Source of the DNA: Trichostrongylus colubriformis
Lineage: Eukaryota > Nematoda > Chromadorea > Rhabditida > Trichostrongylidae
NCBI GenBank assembly: GCA_963978905.1
Contig: OZ022257.1
Span: 31,263,274 to 31,327,273 of the forward strand
Length of the DNA stretch: 64,000 bases
Direction of reading: 5' to 3'
Shown: piece by piece, positions 58,766 through 64,000 of the stretch
How the letters are laid out: each line of letters opens with the position of its first letter
Numbering within the stretch: position 1 is the stretch's first letter
Made by a program: the position numbers and the translations under genes
Notes under the pieces: generated by a model
What the model was told of the DNA's origin: nothing
The model's input: only the letters and a program-made list of their open reading frames with translations
Databases searched by the model: none

Positions 58766-59529
58766 CTCCTTTGTGGTGCCGTATTGGATAGCCAAATAAT
58801 TGAAGAAGACTACGATTCTTACTCTGCAGTTTCTGATTGTAGTTGCTCCGTTACTATAGTAATGTTCTATTCGCTAACCCCTGTCTTGTTGTTTATTGTA
58901 TTTTGTAATTGATACTGATACTAACACCGTTTATTGACGGCGCACGACGGTGCATATCAACGGGCTCCAGACGGAAAGAGGTTTCTTAAGTTTTTTCTAT
59001 CCTATATAGTAATTGGTTGTTTTTGTGACATGCTGTGGCACATTGTCTCTTCTGATGGTGCGGCTGCTTGCTGTCCTCAACTCAGCGGGAATCGGTACTC
59101 ATGCGCCCAGTTGCTTGCTTTATAAGCACCGCCGAGCCAGCGGGTCAGGTCCTGTTTAGGTCAATGAGGTGCTTACCTGCACCCGCCCGACGTGCTGCGG
59201 CCTCGGGCCTGGTTATCTTCAAGACATTCAACTGGGCTGCCCCGGATGTCACCCTTCCCGCAATTTTCTTACTACTGTCTACTTAAGTGCTCTAAAGCAT
59301 GCTGTATTCACTGGAACAACCATCCACTGCCTAGGACCTATTACTCCTACGTACATAAGAAAGCCTCTTTCTGATCCTTCGGTTGCCCCCGATAATTCGC
59401 TAGCTAAGTTAATTTGAGTGAACTAATTATATGTCTCATCTAACTCCTATTTGTTCTGGTGTACCGTGTCGTGCAAGTAAATGAAAATGAAAATGAAAAT
59501 ATCCCTTCCACTTTCAGAGCTCGAACGAA
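58766..59529. other. No gene; LINE 3' flank and unassigned DNA
   Basis: Immediately after the RT stop is an AT-rich stretch ending GATACTGATACTAACACC (58912-58929), which could be the LINE 3' terminus. A GAAAAT simple repeat lies at about 59483-59503. 59090-59280 is GC-richer without recognisable coding sequence. Confidence 0.45.
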
Positions 59530-60690
59530 TAATTCCAGACAATAGAAAAATCTGGAAAATTTTGAAGTACATCGCTTCAAATGGTCGTAACTTCCTTCAA
59601 ACATAGCTTTGTAAGCGTGGATTCAAAAGCGCAATCCACGAAGTTGCCGCTTCCTGAAAGTTTCTGGACTATACAGTGTCTTCAAAGAAGAACCTATATC
59701 GAGCGAAGCCAGTCGAGGAAATTTTCTATGTCGAAGTGGCTAGACCTTCCCACAATTCCTTAGGTCTCCACTGCGCATCCTTTGCTCTCCAGAGACCAAC
59801 TGGAAGATTACTGGCCTTGATTGGCTTCATTGTGGAATGTGTCATGCATGAGAATTCCACTCACAATCTTGATTAATACAAACGCTTTACAGCCCACATA
59901 GTGCTTGCTAGCACCATATTACACGCTTACAGTCGCAGTAGCATGTAAAATAAGCCCAACGAATATGTTTTATGTTTTCATCTCATAGCCTCATGTGTAT
60001 TCCACCCATGCTGCGACTTTGAGATTGATAATGATTGCCTCGGCTCTCCCGTAAATGTCGCAAGTTCCTCTGTACAATTTGCGGTGCCAAGGGACAAACA
60101 ATAGGGCGAGTGGCGTTGGCTGGCTTCTTTGTGGGTGGTGTCGTGCGTGAGGTTCCCACGACACCACCCACAAAGAAGCCAGCCAACGCCAACGATTTCG
60201 ACAATTATCAGGTTAGAGGATACACTGTTTTCCTGGCCGTCGTAGAATGGAGAACTGTTGATAAGGTATCAGGAATCAACCTTGCATCAGCGCGCAAGTT
60301 ATAAGCGCTTTTTTTGCAGAAGCTTGATGCTTTGCTCACAGCCCACAATTCCAAGAAAACCATTAGAACAGTGCACTATTCAGCTAAGTTTATCTTCTGT
60401 GTTTTTCATACGCTCTCCCCTTTACAGTATCGTCTCAAGCATTTATCCTAACAGTTTTGTGTCCTGCATTAATTTCTATTTGTGGGTGTCTCAGTTCACT
60501 TCCTTTGAAATTTTTAGCTAAAGATTCACTTAGCTATCAGCTTAAATGTGAACCCAGCTGCAGTTTTATCTTATCTCCCCTTTATTCTGCGAGCGCTAAC
60601 CCTGAAAGATTTCTCTGACGACGGCTCATTTTTAAGATCCCGACACCTCTCTCAGCGGACCAAAACCCATCTTCTTTTACCAACGATTCC
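59530..60690 (-). repeat. Family W, solo arm (copy D)
   Basis: Collinear with the right arm of 37300-40262: TTCAAATGGTCGTAACTTCCTTCAAAC (starting 59576) equals 39217-39241. CACAGCCCACAATTCCA (60338) equals 39939-39955 in variant form. CTCTCCCCTTTACAGTATCGTCTCAAGCATTTATC (around 60412) equals 40014-40050, GCTGGGTTCACAT (inverted, about 60547-60560) equals the GGGTTCAAAT site, and GATTCCTCGATG (60685) equals 40234-40246. No opposing arm is near. Confidence 0.7.
60112..60190. repeat. Perfect 34-bp hairpin
   Basis: Arms 60112-60145 and 60157-60190 are exact inverted copies around an 11-base loop (CGTGAGGTTCC). The left arm plus loop is normal family W sequence (compare 39758-39797); the right arm is an extra, inverted copy. 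Confidence 0.95.
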
Positions 60691-60937
60691 TCGATGAGTC
60701 TGGGTGGATAGAAGGAGGATGGGTAGAAGGTGGCTCTTACTAGAATTGCATAACACAAAGGAATAGCTATTGTGAGGTGTAAGGAGCGTACTAATGAGGC
60801 ACGTCACACAGCCTCGAGTTCGTTTTAATGATCGCCCTGTTCGCTACCTACTTTGGTTCCTTAATGTGGATTTTTACCGCTAAAATCGAAAACGAGCTCT
60901 CTTTTCAGGAGTCTGCACTGATGTGAGGCGGGTCATT

Positions 60938-61352
60938 AAAGGAATCGTGCACGGAATGTTTCTATATTATCCATTTATTTATGTTGTATTTGCGTGATAA
61001 AGGCCACATACAAAGTTTCACGCGGAAAGGTGAGAATACGGTTAAGATACAGCTTTTCAAATGGAGGAGGGGACGGAGCCTCCGCATTAGTGCTCCTTCT
61101 CGTCGTTCACCGCGGTTGGAGACGGAGATTGGGATTGTTTACGTAGGTTTGTGCTCCCACTGTGCGCCTCCGGCCACGGCGGATGACGAGGCGGTCACTC
61201 ACTGTGAAGCCTCGCTAATCCCACCCTCCCGTCCGCCACTTTGAGGAGCTGTATCATAGCCGGCGCTTGAAACCTTGCATGTGGCTCTTATTAGTCAAAA
61301 AACATAGACATTCAGGTAACAGAGAAAGTCGCTTTCCCGTATACAATTTTTT
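60938..61352. mobile_element. MITE family E, copy 3
   Basis: The left end AAAGGAATCGTGCACGGAAT and inner text TTTATGTTGTATTTGCGTGA, CAAAGTTTCACGCGG and TCTCGTCGTTCACCGCGG match copies 1 and 2. The right arm (CCGTATACAATTTTTT) is more decayed. Confidence 0.7.
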
Positions 61353-64000
61353 GGATCAAGTGGGAAAAATAATCAACAATAAGTTTATCTTTTTTTTCAA
61401 ATTTTCTCATCAAGCTTTATTCATTGGTGAGCCTCGAAGACAAGTGAAATTTATTACTATTATCAGAGGTGAATCTCAGCATACAGGCAAATTTTAACGT
61501 TTTTTCAATAAAGCCACAACGGGAACCTTATCATCGAGAGAAAGTGACACTGTCCAATATTTCGATTTGACTTTTAGCAAATGGCATGCACAACTGGCTT
61601 TTTGCAGTGACTATAAACGTTATCTATGGCGTTAGTGGCCAATTGGAGACTTGTTAAGATGTGAATGATATCTTAAGCTGCATCAAGTATTTTTGCGAAA
61701 GTCGTGCCCAGCTCCTATGTGGCGATCGAGTAGACTTATCATGACGCAATGCGGAGTGAGGAGGAGTGAGTAAATAATGTATTTGTCAAGTAAGTAGAGT
61801 AGAATTCAGCATCTTGTTTGGAGCCTTGTAAAAGAAGCGAATCAAACCCACTGTTTTGTGGGCCAGTTGACCCTTTGGATGGTAAGAACGGACGCCTGTA
61901 TGGAACATCGTCTTAGACAACGATATCTTATGATGAAATCAAGGATTGATAATCGTTGTTGGCAGCAGTTCTGGAAAGGTCAGGTGGAGAAGTGAAACTT
62001 TGTTGTCAAAATTAGAGCGCAAGACAAGGAACGATGCGAGCTAGTTGGGTGTGCCCATACACGTTAATCTAGTTGTTAGCTCTTTTTATTGGTGCAGGAA
62101 TGAGTGTGGGTTAGAAATGCGACTGCTGAAAAGACTCTTTCAACTATGGTAACTAAAATTTTATTAGGACAAATTATCAAAGAAATGATTGCATCGTAGT
62201 CTACTCTCACACATTTTGAATACAGTGACATCTTCATCATATTTTCCACGCTGGAAAAGAAATCTCATAGAATGATTCAGAAGTCAGACCTATTCGGCTA
62301 TAAAGGGTGTCGGTGGACATGGGTGCATACCAGAGAAGACTTCTCTCTTGGATATAAATAGCGGTATCGAGAGCGGTAGTAAACTGAGCTCTCAATTTCA
62401 TTTTATATGCTTGTTACGTAAGTCTGCGTAGGTGGATGTGTCCTGTCTGTCTGTCGAAGATTTCGTAACTGTGGGTAGCGTAACGATGTGGCTCCGATTT
62501 TCACCGTGGTATAGTAGATAGTAAGAAATTGTGGATGCATGAAACTGATAACAGCTGACAGAGACTAATTGGAGAAGCAAGTGTCACAGGATTGGTTACG
62601 CATTTCGAACTCACAGAAAAGTGTCGACATTTATGGACATTGAGAAAGTGGAGCTGGACATCAAGTGCTGGGTGATCACAAATGATACAACGAATTGGGT
62701 TTCGGACAGCAAACGACACCAAATCCGTTGCAGTTTCCGGGTTGTCGCTCAGGGCTAGCTGTTGAGGTGAGTTATGAGTAATGATAACTTGCGATAACAA
62801 ATGATGTCTGTGGATAATGTGCAATGAGGGCCGACTGCTGTGATCTCACAACCTTTGCATGATAATATAATGATATGTCCATGACAAGTATATGACTGAT
62901 AACGGTAGCTCCTTTGATTATGTGATGACTGATAAGTGTACTCAAAATGCAGCCATAGGCATGACCTCACTCTGTCCTAAGGAAGTATCCCAGAGGGCCA
63001 TGAAGTAATTCGCCTTAAGCGCGGCACTCCCTTTCATGCCTGTGGCTATGCCACAAGCCAACTAGATTTTAAATATTACGTAGTATGTCCGCTTACATGT
63101 TTCTGTGTAAATACCTAGTGAAATAAATTATAGAGGTTATTGTGTTAGATGGTGATAAAACCTTCGTTACACGTACGTATACTTATCCATTGGTCCCCAA
63201 CCAGACCGACTACATATAAGCCTAAGAAATGCGACACAAGCTCCTTGCTAATTATATGTACTATAACTTGCTACAGTGTTTCCGATGAGCGCACTGCGAA
63301 GGTCTCCTTCAGGGGCCAACATCTATAAAGCCAGTCTGTGGCGACGGTGTACTTTGATGCAGCCCAAAGGTATTTGCGCTTATGAAGTAAGTAAGAAGAG
63401 AAGGAAAGGAAAAGCAACGAACGTGCTGCCACTCAAGGATTCTCACTTTCCAAATATATGCAGCAATGCGTAGTTTGCTGGGGACGCCGCCCATTGAGAC
63501 CTCGCAGCGGCACATTGACTTCCCTGCACTACAGCGAGTGTGACTCATTATAAGAGAAAAATTACGTCGGATCATCCAGCGTGCAATGCGACGTGTGCGA
63601 GCCAAGGGCACTAACTATAGTAGTTGCATCTCAAGACGATGACAGTGCCCTACGCTTTATTTCGAGCGCAGTCAATTTAGAACCCAAATGGCCCCCCATA
63701 GTTTGCATCCTCTGCGCCGTATATGGCTCCGCAAGTTTTTGTTTAACTGACACATAACTCGCTCTTATAGCCGATCACCAAAGGAATCGTCCAGGAGAAT
63801 TCTGTGATCACAACTTCTCTTGAAATCTTTTTACTAGGTACAGTGCAAAAGGATAAACACGAAAAGAATTGTGAAATGTCTTATGAATTTTTCCAATGCA
63901 TAATCGCAGAAGTGCAGGAGGAGCAACTCCTTTGAATGCCCACCAAGCGTTATCTGAACAGCCATCTGCGGGCAGAGCGCAGTTCAAATTTTCTCGCCAA
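61353..64000. other. No gene recognised
   Basis: About 2.6 kb without a supportable gene. Plus 63535-63630 reads EKLRRIIQRAMRRVRAKGTN in one frame, protein-like but unknown. CAAAGGAATCGTCCAGGAGA at 63780 may be a lone family E end. Confidence 0.4.

Overview
The window looks like gene-poor, repeat-rich nuclear DNA of a nematode, most likely a strongylid or other clade V worm. The evidence is indirect: decayed RTE-type and CR1-type non-LTR retrotransposons, mariner elements, a 17-base match to the nematode SL1 spliced leader followed by GT, many long mono-G tracts, and short introns in the one plausible transcription unit. The species cannot be named from sequence alone. I found no host protein gene I can name with confidence, and no rRNA, functional tRNA or CRISPR array.

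Layout. 1-12.9 kb: mostly unassigned DNA, with a foldback element (2450-4056), a tRNA-derived SINE-like piece (about 5470-5612), a 200-base assembly gap (6212-6411) and a short inverted-repeat element (MITE family P, 9516-10034). 12.9-15.4 kb: a minus-strand RTE-like LINE pseudogene. 16.2-18.7 kb: two mariner-type elements end to end, the first apparently non-autonomous and the second with a broken transposase. 20.6-21.4 kb: one arm of a long-inverted-repeat family (family W). 26-35 kb: more MITEs (families E and P, and a CAGGGGGTGCC-ended element), a promoter-like block with an SL1-like motif (31.2-31.7 kb), and a mariner transposase remnant (32.3-32.9 kb). 37.3-40.3 kb: the complete family W element, a palindrome of about 3 kb. 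43.2-45.4 kb: the least repetitive stretch, with three minus-strand candidate exons (secreted peptide, membrane segment, SET-like segment). 46-48 kb: a MITE and an antisense reverse transcriptase relic. 48.9-49.9 kb: a possible three-exon transcript. 50.7-58.8 kb: a CR1-like LINE split by a palindromic MITE and by about 4 kb holding two satellite arrays, with an internal 416-bp tandem duplication. 59.5-61.4 kb: another family W arm carrying a perfect 34-bp hairpin, and another MITE.

The interactions are those of mobile DNA. MITEs sit in LINEs, satellites interrupt a LINE, and inverted repeats recur at scales from 13 bp to 1.3 kb. The most promising undescribed items are family W (two arms of about 1.3 kb facing each other, plus two solo arms, sharing a short protein-like motif) and the SL1-like leader motif downstream of a TATA box. 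Positions were found by eye and element borders may be off by several bases.
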